DNA of 18,627 nucleotides, taken from Firmicutes bacterium UBA4049. Its GTDB lineage: Bacteria; Bacillota; Desulfotomaculia; Desulfotomaculales; Nap2-2B. Every line of letters starts with the position of its first letter. Position 1 is the stretch's first letter. The stretch lies in contig DFZT01000055.1 of NCBI GenBank assembly GCA_002382755.1, positions 1-18,627 of the forward strand, written 5' to 3'. The position numbers and the translations under genes were made by a program. Below, piece after piece: positions 7,554 to 15,134 of the stretch. The notes beneath the pieces are model-generated. The model had not been told where the DNA came from. It made no database searches and saw only the letters and a list, made by a program, of their open reading frames with translations.

Positions 7554-9404
7554 TTAGATCCCGTCCTCGTTTGCCTTTTCATATATGATACAAGCCCAGG
7601 GAGACAGGCAAAGACTTGCTTCTCCGCTAGAATCCAGAGTTGCAGGCACGGTATTGCCGTCTCCCAGCCAGCGCTGATCCGCCGAATCAATCCTGCAGAG
7701 CCACTTTGCCGGAGGCAAGGGTAAGTTTACAGCCATACTTTTTTCGGAAAAGGTGAATACTGCACAGATCTCGGAAGCGCCGAACCAGCGCCTCAAGTAA
7801 AGCGCCCGCTCTTTTTCAAAAGTTATAATTTCCTGATCTTGAAGATTAGATTCATTTAATGCAGGCAGTTCCTTGCGTAAAAGAATCAGGTTTCTGTAAA
7901 ATTCGAAAAGAATACTGTTTCTTTCGCAACCGGACAGTCGCTGATTAAGATGCGACATAAAAAACGTTGCCGCATCCTGCGGATCCGGCGCCCAGTTTTC
8001 TCCTTCGGCGGATATTTCTTTTTTTCTCCCTTTGAATACCGCCTCCGCGAGAACCGGATCACCGTAATCCGTAAAGAAATGGAAGGGGGCGGTTTCGCCA
8101 TATTCCTCACCCATGAACAGCAGGGGCAGGAACGGAGCCAGGATTAAAACACCGGCGATTAATTTTAAAGCCCCAAAGGGGACTGTAGCACCGGTTCTTT
8201 TGCCTTGACCCTGATTCCCAACCTGGTCGTGGTTCTGTGAAAAAACAATAAATTTACCGGCGTCAGGCAATACGGGAGTTCGTCCGTGCCTTCGCTGTCT
8301 AAATGATGAATACTGGCCGGTATAGGTGTATCCTGTTCTGAAAGAACGGGCAAGATGTTCCAATGTCCCAAAATCCCTGTAATAACCTTTTTGCTCCCCT
8401 GTTACCAGTGTCTGCAGTGAATGGTGAAAATCATCGCTCCACTGAGCGTCCAGGTCAAAGCCGCCAAGGGTTTGCGGTCTGATTACACGGTCATCGTTGA
8501 GATCGCTTTCAGCAATTACATAGATGCGCCGTCCCTGGTGTTCCGCCTGGCGGTGAATAGCTTCAGCGAGTTCTTCAAGGAAAGGTATAGCCGATCTGTC
8601 TTCAATCGTATGAATGGCGTCCAACCGGAGGCCATCCACATGAAATTCGTTTATCCACATTAAGGCATTTTCGATATAAAAGCGTTTTACCTCATCACTT
8701 CCCGGCCCGTCGAAATTTATAGCAGGCCCCCAGGGAGTATGGTAGCGTTCGGTAAAATAAGATCCAAAATCACCAAGGTAATTACCTTCAGGCCCAAAGT
8801 GGTTGTAGACAGCGTCGAGAATGACCGCTAACCCTTTCCCATGGCAGGCGTCTACCAGCCTTTGCAAACTTTCAGGCCCCCCATAGGTGTTTTGGACCGC
8901 ATAGGGATAGATTACATCGTACCCCCAGTTCCGGCTTCCGGGGAACTGCCCGACAGGCATAAGCTCAATCGCCGTTATACCCAGGTAGACCAACCTGTCC
9001 AGGAAGGGAATCAAGGCATCCAGCGTCCCATCCGCAGTGCAGGTTCCCACATGCAGCTCGTACAGGATTAAATCCCGTTTCTTTGGGCCTGTCCAATGCT
9101 GATCAGACCACTCATATAAAGATGTATTGAAAACCTCCGAAGGGCCATGCACCCCCTCGGGCTGGTAGCGGGAAGCAGGGTCGGGACGCTTTAATTTATT
9201 GTCTAAAAGAAAATAGTATTTGGAACCATGTTCTATTCCGGCTATTTTACCAAAGTAATAGCCGCGTTTTCCTTTAACCAGGGGAAAAAGCCTTTCTTGT
9301 GGTGAGATAAGGCGCACCGCGACTGAGTCTGCTTTTGGCGCCCAAACATTGAAAAAACATTGGTTTTGATCAGGACAGGCGCCCAAATTTACTTTAAAGT
9401 TCAT
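7554..9404 (-). CDS. treZ: Malto-oligosyltrehalose trehalohydrolase (GH13)
   Basis: Hydrolyses the alpha-1,4 bond next to the terminal trehalose unit of malto-oligosyltrehalose, releasing trehalose (EC 3.2.1.141). The 616-residue protein starts with a CBM48/isoamylase-type beta domain (about residues 8-95). The GH13 barrel follows: DAVYNHFGPEGNYL at 197-210, FHVDGLRLDAIHTI with nucleophile D262, VIAESDLND with E299, and FSQNHDQVGN with D393. This set and the spacing fit TreZ better than a glycogen branching enzyme. The ATG overlaps the malQ stop by 4 bp (ATGA), and only 5 bp separate it from the GH57 gene, so it is part of one tight operon. Confidence 0.96.
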   Translation of the reverse strand: MNFKVNLGACPDQNQCFFNVWAPKADSVAVRLISPQERLFPLVKGKRGYYFGKIAGIEHGSKYYFLLDNKLKRPDPASRYQPEGVHGPSEVFNTSLYEWSDQHWTGPKKRDLILYELHVGTCTADGTLDALIPFLDRLVYLGITAIELMPVGQFPGSRNWGYDVIYPYAVQNTYGGPESLQRLVDACHGKGLAVILDAVYNHFGPEGNYLGDFGSYFTERYHTPWGPAINFDGPGSDEVKRFYIENALMWINEFHVDGLRLDAIHTIEDRSAIPFLEELAEAIHRQAEHQGRRIYVIAESDLNDDRVIRPQTLGGFDLDAQWSDDFHHSLQTLVTGEQKGYYRDFGTLEHLARSFRTGYTYTGQYSSFRQRRHGRTPVLPDAGKFIVFSQNHDQVGNQGQGKRTGATVPFGALKLIAGVLILAPFLPLLFMGEEYGETAPFHFFTDYGDPVLAEAVFKGRKKEISAEGENWAPDPQDAATFFMSHLNQRLSGCERNSILFEFYRNLILLRKELPALNESNLQDQEIITFEKERALYLRRWFGASEICAVFTFSEKSMAVNLPLPPAKWLCRIDSADQRWLGDGNTVPATLDSSGEASLCLSPWACIIYEKANEDGI

Positions 9405-11488
9405 TTCCTTGGCCTCCCGGGCGGCGATTCCCTGAGCTGTCTAATTTCTTTGAGCAAGGTGATTAAATCCGTGTTTTTAGTAAATGCCTCGATTGGAAAG
9501 CGGGCTTTTCGGGACCAGTTAGGGTGGTTGGGATCACCCGGCATATTTTGCGAATTTGTTTCCTGCCAGAGATCTTCCAGGTTGATTAAAAAAAGTTCCG
9601 CTCTGCTGGCTGCAAGGTGTTTCAGGCAGCCTTCTAAAACTTCGCGGTTATTTAAAGTAGGGGACGGCAGCCAACCCTGCTGATAAAGATACATTGGAAG
9701 GCAGATCCGATCGGCCACATTTTTTTCTTTTTCCTGCCAAAAAGCTGTGAACGGAGGGAGATCATGGGTGTTGAGAGAAGCCAGCGTCTTTTCGGGGATG
9801 AGCCCTATCGCCCGACGCGGGTCGGGCCGGTATTCCAAAGACGCCACATACATCCTGTAGATTTTATGTTTTGACATCTGTTTCCGGATATAGCCGGGGA
9901 CGTTGCCGAGATCTTCACCGATAATAACCGACCGGTATCTTTGAGATTCCAGAGTCAAAACAGCGTAAAATTCATCGGCCTTGTATTTAACATACACACC
10001 ATTGTTTGCTGTCATTCCTTTGGGTATCCAAAAAAGCCTTTGCAGCCCCGCAACATGGTCGAGCCTTAAAATTCCTGCATGTTTTAAGTGATGACGCAGG
10101 CCTGAAAGGTAATATTTATAACCCTGCTGACGGATTTTTTCCGGGTGAAGGGGCGGAAATCCCCAGTTCTGTCCCTGGCTGTAGAACATGTCCGGAGGCG
10201 CCCCCACGCCGGCATCCAGGACGAATACATTATGTTCGCGCCAAACATCATAACCGGAGCAATGAACCCCGAGAGGATAATCAAGGTACAGTTTTTGCCC
10301 GAGATTCCTGGCCCGGTCGGATAATTCCTTGAACTGCCCGGCTATTGCCCACTGGACATATAAATGGTATTGTTCAGCGCTGGTTTCGTAATCCCCTTCC
10401 CGGATTACACCTTCACGCAGACGCGGAGGCCATAACGGCCACCCGCAGTCCATCTTTTCCGTACAAGCCCGGAAACGCGCATAGTCGCTTACCGTTTGGT
10501 TTTCCTTCAGCCAGCCCCGGAATTCTTCTCTGCGCCGGTCTTCTTTCAGAAAAAAACCGGCTGCCAGATGTTCCAAAACCTTTCGCTTGGCAGACATAAC
10601 GCGGAAGTAATCAACCAGGGGCCTGGAACGGAGTTTATCTAACTCTTCCTTAAAAAGGGTGGAATTTAGCAATTCCCTGGCTTGATTATCTGCTTTTAGT
10701 TCCTCAAGACGTGTAATGTCCAGGTAAAATTCGCTCCAAAAAAGGCGGCTTACCGGTGTATATGGACTTGGGCTGAAAGGTTTGTCAAGAAAAGTACTCA
10801 AAAGCGGAAGGGTCCCCGTCAGATGGCCGCCCAATTCCCCCACCCAGTTTAAAAGAAACTCCAAGTCGGTCAGATCGCCGGCGCCCCAGCTGCGGCTGGA
10901 ATTTAGGGCGTAAAGGGGAATAAATAATCCCCAAAGCCTTTCGTTTTTCTTCAAATCAAGTGAGAATGCCTGGTATGGGGCGCAGATAATCAAGGTTGTA
11001 TAAGACTGCCCCTGGAGGTTAAGGTTAAAAATGTGATAGCCCCAGGGAAGGCAGTCAGGCAGGGTATACTTCTTTACAGTGTATACGGCGCCTTCTGCGG
11101 TTTCCGTTTTCGATACGGGTAAAATGGAAAGATCCAGTGTCCAATTCAGCAGTCGGCCGTCTTCTGTTTCAAGGCAGGCTTCTGCTTTAAGATCGCTTTT
11201 GGTCTCTGGAAGGCGAAGGGTCAAAACCGCAGGATTTGTACTTCTGCAAACCGTTACGGGTTCCAGGAGACGCTGCAAAAGTTCCAGTTTGCGCTGCCGG
11301 ATTGCGGAGCGGATATCTTGCATGCTTTCCAGCGGAGCGCCGAGAATCTTCAGAACTGCCGTGAGGGAATCGGCGGATACCTGGTTTTGATGGCCCGGAA
11401 CCTTTCTAAATGCTGCTTCTATTCCATATAAGCCTGCCAGTTCATTTAACAGGCGCAGCTCGGAAACTGACAAACTACCGACCCCCAA
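9401..11488 (-). CDS. malQ: 4-alpha-glucanotransferase (amylomaltase, GH77)
   Basis: Disproportionates alpha-1,4-glucans by transferring maltosyl or longer units (EC 2.4.1.25), which can lengthen malto-oligosaccharides for TreY. The length of 695 residues matches E. coli-type MalQ with an N-terminal extension (about 1-170). Catalytic motifs are clear: LRLDHVAGL with D477, IIGEDLGNVPG with E525, and SLNTHDLPPF with D576; YLDYPLGV and GAPPDMFYSQGQNWG are further GH77 signatures. It is the first gene of the malQ-treZ-GH57-treY operon. The start is uncertain: the listed TTG at 11488 lacks a ribosome binding site, while a TTG at 11473 (residue 6) follows a GGGGG run at 8 nt. Confidence 0.94.
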   Translation of the reverse strand: MGVGSLSVSELRLLNELAGLYGIEAAFRKVPGHQNQVSADSLTAVLKILGAPLESMQDIRSAIRQRKLELLQRLLEPVTVCRSTNPAVLTLRLPETKSDLKAEACLETEDGRLLNWTLDLSILPVSKTETAEGAVYTVKKYTLPDCLPWGYHIFNLNLQGQSYTTLIICAPYQAFSLDLKKNERLWGLFIPLYALNSSRSWGAGDLTDLEFLLNWVGELGGHLTGTLPLLSTFLDKPFSPSPYTPVSRLFWSEFYLDITRLEELKADNQARELLNSTLFKEELDKLRSRPLVDYFRVMSAKRKVLEHLAAGFFLKEDRRREEFRGWLKENQTVSDYARFRACTEKMDCGWPLWPPRLREGVIREGDYETSAEQYHLYVQWAIAGQFKELSDRARNLGQKLYLDYPLGVHCSGYDVWREHNVFVLDAGVGAPPDMFYSQGQNWGFPPLHPEKIRQQGYKYYLSGLRHHLKHAGILRLDHVAGLQRLFWIPKGMTANNGVYVKYKADEFYAVLTLESQRYRSVIIGEDLGNVPGYIRKQMSKHKIYRMYVASLEYRPDPRRAIGLIPEKTLASLNTHDLPPFTAFWQEKEKNVADRICLPMYLYQQGWLPSPTLNNREVLEGCLKHLAASRAELFLINLEDLWQETNSQNMPGDPNHPNWSRKARFPIEAFTKNTDLITLLKEIRQLRESPPGRPRK

Positions 11489-11498
11489 GATGAAAATT

Positions 11499-11529
11499 AT
11501 TGTAGTAGTATGCCCTGTAAACTTTTCAA
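11499..11529 (-). promoter_or_regulatory. Possible promoter for the malQ operon
   Basis: On the minus strand TTGAAA (11524-11529) and TACAAT (11499-11504) could be -35 and -10 boxes, though the 19-bp spacer is long. Transcription would then start only a few bases before the TTG at 11488, which favours the internal TTG at 11473 as the true start. The intergenic stretch 11489-11590 is AT-rich with no other clear signal. Confidence 0.3.
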
Positions 11530-11589
11530 TATTTTAAATAAGATTGCTTGATAAAGGATTTTCCGTTCTGATAAACAATTTAAGAAATG

Positions 11590-11615
11590 AAAAAATCCGG
11601 CCATCTTTGACCGGA
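11590..11615 (-). terminator. Rho-independent terminator after cbiO
   Basis: On the minus strand TCCGG (11611-11615) pairs with CCGGA (11596-11600) and is followed by TTTTTTC. It lies about 30 bp downstream of the cbiO stop and upstream of malQ, so it separates the metal-transport operon from the glucan operon. Confidence 0.7.
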
Positions 11616-11644
11616 ACAGACGTTTTTAAAAAAATGGAATAGAG

Positions 11645-12448
11645 TTAGGCATGAACGTGGAAGTGGCGGTGACCGTCGCCATGGGTGTGGCTGTGAAATT
11701 CCTCGTCAATCAGGTTAACTTTAATTAGAAGTGAGCGGTCGCTTAAGATTTCTTCACTGGAGCCTTCAGCGACAAGACGATGCTCCTCGCCAAAGACGAT
11801 TATGCGGTCAGATAATTCGCTCAGAATATCAAGGTTATGGGTTGCGGAGATGATTGTTTTTCCTGCCTTGTTAAGCTGTTTAATCAAATTAAGCAGCATT
11901 CGTTGAGTTCGCGGGTCAAGGCCGTTGGTCGGTTCGTCCAGCAGCAATATGTCAGGGTTGAATGAAAGCACCGAAGCAAGGGCGACCTTTTTCTTTTCCC
12001 CGCCGCTTAGTTTAAAGGGCGGACGATTCTTTAGGGGACCAAGTTCAAGCATTTCGATAACCTCTTCCACACGCCGGACAACTTCTTCTCTTCCCAGCCC
12101 CATCTGGATGGGCCCGAAAGCGATTTCATTCCAGACATTCGAATTGAACAATTGCGCCTCTGAGTTCTGGAAAACAAATCCGATCTTTCTGCGAAAGGCA
12201 AAAGCAATTTCTTCGCGGGAAAGTCTTTCTTCGTTAATCATTTCACCGAATGCAAAAATACTGCCCTGTTGAGGGAAAATCAAACCGTTGATTAACTTGA
12301 GTAATGTTGACTTGCCGCACCCGTTGGCCCCCAGGAAAACTAACCTTTCCCCCTTGTAAACGGTCAGGTTGATATCATCAAGGGCCTTTTCACCGGTAGG
12401 GTAATGATAAGTTATATTTCGCAGCTGATAGATTGCTTCTTCAGGCAA
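11645..12448 (-). CDS. cbiO: ECF-type cobalt/nickel transporter ATPase with His-rich tail
   Basis: ATP-binding subunit that powers the CbiMQO metal importer from the cytoplasmic face. In the 267-residue protein: Walker A GANGCGKST at 40-48, Q-loop Q94, signature LSGGE at 147-151, Walker B DILLLDEP with E172, and H-loop H204. The last 16 residues are unusually rich in histidine (seven His between 252 and 266), a likely Ni/Co-binding tail. Its start overlaps the end of cbiQ by 8 bp, and a terminator follows. Assignment to the cobalt/nickel ECF group rests on the neighbouring cbiM and cbiQ plus the tail; whether nickel or cobalt is carried cannot be decided here. Confidence 0.95.
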   Translation of the reverse strand: MPEEAIYQLRNITYHYPTGEKALDDINLTVYKGERLVFLGANGCGKSTLLKLINGLIFPQQGSIFAFGEMINEERLSREEIAFAFRRKIGFVFQNSEAQLFNSNVWNEIAFGPIQMGLGREEVVRRVEEVIEMLELGPLKNRPPFKLSGGEKKKVALASVLSFNPDILLLDEPTNGLDPRTQRMLLNLIKQLNKAGKTIISATHNLDILSELSDRIIVFGEEHRLVAEGSSEEILSDRSLLIKVNLIDEEFHSHTHGDGHRHFHVHA

Positions 12449-13406
12449 AGATTCTGTCCCCCCCGATTAAGAGAGCGCTAACTGTAACAATAAACAGGAT
12501 CCAGAGCCAGTCAAGCGTCCTGATACGGAAATTAGTTATTGTATCCGGCCGGCCAGTATAACCCCGGGAAATCATTGCCGCGTGTATTTCTTTGCTTAAA
12601 TTAATAGCCTTGCTCCAAAGGCTGCCAATGGCGCCGGAAACGAACGAGCGCTGCTCTTTGGTAGACGTATGGCCCAGCGAGCGGCTTCTTCTTGCTGTAA
12701 AAATTTCGCTGGCTGACTGCAGGAATAAGTAAATATAACGGTACGACATTTCCAAAACGGATACGAAGATTTGCGGCACGAAAACTTTTTGCAAGGCTTT
12801 TAAAACTGACTGCCAGGGTGTTGTATAGGTAAGCAGAGCGGCCAGTGAAATGCATGCTCCTGCCCGCAGAATTAAAATAACTGCGCCCCAAACTCCCTGA
12901 GAGGTAATCGCCAGCACGCTTGGGAATACCCAGGGACCGAAATGTATGCGTTGGCTGAAATGAAACAGGCTTAAAAGAGGAGTTCCCGGCTGGATAAAAT
13001 TAAAGATTGACGGAAAAACAATTATTCCGGTAAACAGGGGTACAACTAACCAGACTCTCTTAATAAAGGCGGAAAGAGGGATTGAAGAAATGTAAGCGAG
13101 CAAAAGCAGCCAGATGTTCAGAATGAGAAGCGGAATTATGTGCCGGATCAGGCAGGCCACACAAATTAAAATGAATATTGAGACGACCTTTGCAGCAGGG
13201 TTTATCTTTTGCAAGAGGCCGTCCCTGCCGGCAATGGCTTCCGAAAAGATTTCGTCACGGACCACTGTGGTCAGCTCTTCAAGTGTCTTGTCAATAAAAC
13301 TTACTTTTCGCAGCCTATTTTTCAGAAAAGACGTTTTTATCGATGCGTTAGGAGAAATTTGTTCCTGGGGTACCAGGAGCCACTCAGGGACAGCCATTTT
13401 CTTCAT
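12441..13406 (-). CDS. cbiQ: ECF transporter transmembrane (T) component CbiQ
   Basis: Membrane scaffold that couples ATP hydrolysis by CbiO to metal movement through CbiM. The 321-residue protein has a longer than usual soluble N-terminus (about 1-65), then several membrane segments (about 72-90, 93-108, 117-135, 172-195, 299-316). The two T-component coupling motifs are visible as ARRSRSLG at 238-245 and SRGYTG at 280-285. The gene starts 33 bp after the cbiM stop and overlaps cbiO by 8 bp. The ATG chosen has only a distant GAGGAA (14 nt away), so a start at the second Met (residue 4) or further in is possible. Confidence 0.93.
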   Translation of the reverse strand: MKKMAVPEWLLVPQEQISPNASIKTSFLKNRLRKVSFIDKTLEELTTVVRDEIFSEAIAGRDGLLQKINPAAKVVSIFILICVACLIRHIIPLLILNIWLLLLAYISSIPLSAFIKRVWLVVPLFTGIIVFPSIFNFIQPGTPLLSLFHFSQRIHFGPWVFPSVLAITSQGVWGAVILILRAGACISLAALLTYTTPWQSVLKALQKVFVPQIFVSVLEMSYRYIYLFLQSASEIFTARRSRSLGHTSTKEQRSFVSGAIGSLWSKAINLSKEIHAAMISRGYTGRPDTITNFRIRTLDWLWILFIVTVSALLIGGDRIFA

Positions 13407-13439
13407 CGCGGGTTATTTGATTTCCTCTCTTATTTGTTG

Positions 13440-14447
13440 TTATCCAGCATTTTTTGATCTCGCGAGCTTACCAAAGAGCAGTGTAACCCCGGTGATTAAC
13501 GCCGTCCCGACTATTGCCGCTAAAACATACACTGCCGCGGATTGGCCGAGAGTATTGTCTAATCCCGGCAGCCCGTAATCAGGCATCAATGCGTGCCACT
13601 TATCGCTGAAATTTTGCATTCCGTGAGGTATAAACCCGATCATTTTTTCGATCTCATCTAAACCCCATTCCCCCCAGGCAGTTCCATTGGCCAGCAGTCC
13701 AAGCGGTGAAAGCAGAATCAAGACGCCCAGCGCCCACCAAAGTTTGCGGTAGACTGACACTGGACCGGCGTTTCCCATGATATTCAGCAGCGAGGGGTTG
13801 CTTGCCTGAAAATGACGGATAACAAGCGCCGTTAAGATACCTTCCACAGGGCCTGCGATAAGCAAATGGGCAAAGGCCATTGCCGGGACAGACAATCCCA
13901 GTGGGTAAGGAGCGTATAGTGGCGCGCCGTTTGCAGTATGGAACAGCAGGGGTTGCACCCCGAATTCTACTGCTGTGCACAGCGCCGCCATGTTGATGCC
14001 AACGTAACCGCCGATGAGACCGCCAATCCATCTTCTGGATGATGTGATTTCAGAATTTCCTGCAATAAGACGGTAAGTGTAATATGCGAAAAAAGGGAGG
14101 ATGAAAGCAATGTTAAAGCAGTTTGCGCCGAAAGCCAGGATACCGCCGTCACCAAAGAAGAGCGCCTGGATGGCAAGCGAAATGGAGATGCATATACATG
14201 CCGCCCAAGGGCCGAGGATAATTGCCAGTAATCCGCCTCCGACCGCGTGGGCTGTTGTTCCGTCCGGTATAGGGATGTTAAACATCATAATGACAAATGA
14301 AAAAACGGCGCCGATTGCCATTAAGGGGACGAATTTTGTCGTTAAATTATTTTTTACTTTTTTAACCGCCGCCCCCCAGACCGGCAGCATAGCGGCGCCC
14401 ATCACGACAGTTGTCTGCGGGCTTAAATAACTATCGGGTATATGCAT
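13440..14447 (-). CDS. cbiM: Cobalt/nickel ECF transporter substrate-binding subunit CbiM with fused PDGLE/CbiN-like domain
   Basis: Membrane S component that binds Ni2+ or Co2+. The start is set at ATG 14447 because the mature N-terminus must be Met-His-Ile: in NikM/CbiM proteins the N-terminal amine, His2 and a histidine near 67 bind the metal, and here H67 lies in TTAHAVGGG. AGGAGG at 14455-14460 precedes it by 4 nt. The open frame continues to a TTG at 14465, but that would bury the metal-binding N-terminus. The 335-residue protein has the usual CbiM core to about residue 215, then a C-terminal extension with PDYGLPG and a last membrane helix. That extension corresponds to the CbiN/NikN (PDGLE) part, so no separate cbiN is needed. 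Confidence 0.94.
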   Translation of the reverse strand: MHIPDSYLSPQTTVVMGAAMLPVWGAAVKKVKNNLTTKFVPLMAIGAVFSFVIMMFNIPIPDGTTAHAVGGGLLAIILGPWAACICISISLAIQALFFGDGGILAFGANCFNIAFILPFFAYYTYRLIAGNSEITSSRRWIGGLIGGYVGINMAALCTAVEFGVQPLLFHTANGAPLYAPYPLGLSVPAMAFAHLLIAGPVEGILTALVIRHFQASNPSLLNIMGNAGPVSVYRKLWWALGVLILLSPLGLLANGTAWGEWGLDEIEKMIGFIPHGMQNFSDKWHALMPDYGLPGLDNTLGQSAAVYVLAAIVGTALITGVTLLFGKLARSKNAG

Positions 14448-14460
14448 GGAGGAGCCTCCT

Positions 14461-14691
14461 ATCAAAATTAACAGAAAACTTGTTTCAAAACTTATTTATG
14501 AAAAACCTCCATGGTTAGGTTCATAATAGGAAGCACCTTCATGGTGCTACTATTCCTGTGCAAATTACGCTTTGCTTTTGTCACCCCCACTATAGTTTGC
14601 CAGCTATTTATCCGTAAAAAATCCAAAACTCTTTATCCCACTTCTGTGGGATTTAAGAACCTCCGCTGTTCTTTTGCGCTAACTCAGCTAA
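14461..14691 (-). promoter_or_regulatory. Structured leader of cbiM, candidate cis-regulatory RNA of unknown class
   Basis: This 230-base stretch between the DUF3842 gene and cbiM carries no ORF with a usable ribosome binding site but is rich in hairpins on the minus strand. They are: AAGAAC/GTTCTT (14655-14673); a perfect 7-bp ATCCCAC/GTGGGAT with an AGAA loop (14635-14652); AGCACC/GGTGCT extended by AATAG/CTATT (14525-14554); and AACCT/AGGTT followed by a T-rich run (14498-14524), about 40 nt before the cbiM ribosome binding site. The single-stranded stretch between 14555 and 14620 contains GGCAAAC and GCAAAGC. The layout (aptamer-like part, then a terminator-like hairpin, then the gene) resembles a riboswitch, but I cannot assign a class. 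Confidence 0.45.
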
Positions 14692-14720
14692 TTATTCGGT
14701 ATTTGCCGGCTAAATCCTGC
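14692..14720 (-). promoter_or_regulatory. Putative sigma-H promoter upstream of cbiM
   Basis: On the minus strand GCAGGATTT (14712-14720) matches the sigma-H -35 consensus RnAGGAwww, and ACCGAATAA (14692-14700) matches the -10 consensus RnnGAATww. The spacer is 11 bp, as in Bacillus sigma-H promoters. It overlaps the 3' end of the DUF3842 reading frame and lies just downstream of that gene's terminator. Transcription would start near 14685, at the front of the cbiM leader. Confidence 0.55.
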
Positions 14721-14735
14721 CGTTGGGCCAAAGAT

Positions 14736-14759
14736 AAAAAAATCCCCTTATGCAGGGGA
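14736..14759 (-). terminator. Rho-independent terminator inside the 3' end of the DUF3842 frame
   Basis: On the minus strand TCCCCT (14754-14759) pairs with AGGGGA (14743-14748) over a 5-nt loop, followed by TTTTTTT (14736-14742). It is a strong intrinsic terminator placed before the cbiM promoter, but the DUF3842 reading frame runs through it for about 25 codons. Confidence 0.75.
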
Positions 14760-15134
14760 AAAAGTTCAATAGCATCATCGATGTAATGCGGAAGCGCTTT
14801 TTTCTCAACCCCGGCGAAAGTTATATTAAGCCTATTTAATGGAGGAAGAATTTTTTTGGCGGAACTTTCCGCCACAGATCTTGCCATCAAAGGCGTCAGT
14901 TCGCCCAGTAAGGAATTAGCGCATATTATCTCAATCGAGCCCAAAATAATGTCCACATTGGAAGCGCTGTAAACGATAGCGTTTTCGCCTGTCGCTCCTT
15001 CATTGGCACCTGCTTTAAGCATAATTGAAGTCGCGATGGAGTTGGTTCCCAAAACAACAATCTCAATCCTGTCTTCAAAGACTTTTCTGAACTTCTCAAC
15101 AATAGTTTTGCCTATTTTCCCACCCTGCCCACAT

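Noticed and set aside
14101..14430. 109-codon plus-strand frame inside cbiM
   Set aside because: Antisense shadow of membrane helices of CbiM; no independent support.
14555..14620. c-di-GMP-I (GEMM) riboswitch upstream of cbiM
   Set aside because: GGCAAAC and GCAAAGC resemble the core, but the stem that should join them does not form (the segment between is mostly G) and the second conserved hairpin does not match.
14448..14691. Cobalamin riboswitch upstream of cbiM
   Set aside because: Expected from context, but I found no B12 box, GCCACTG or GGTGAAAATCC-like core on the transcribed strand.
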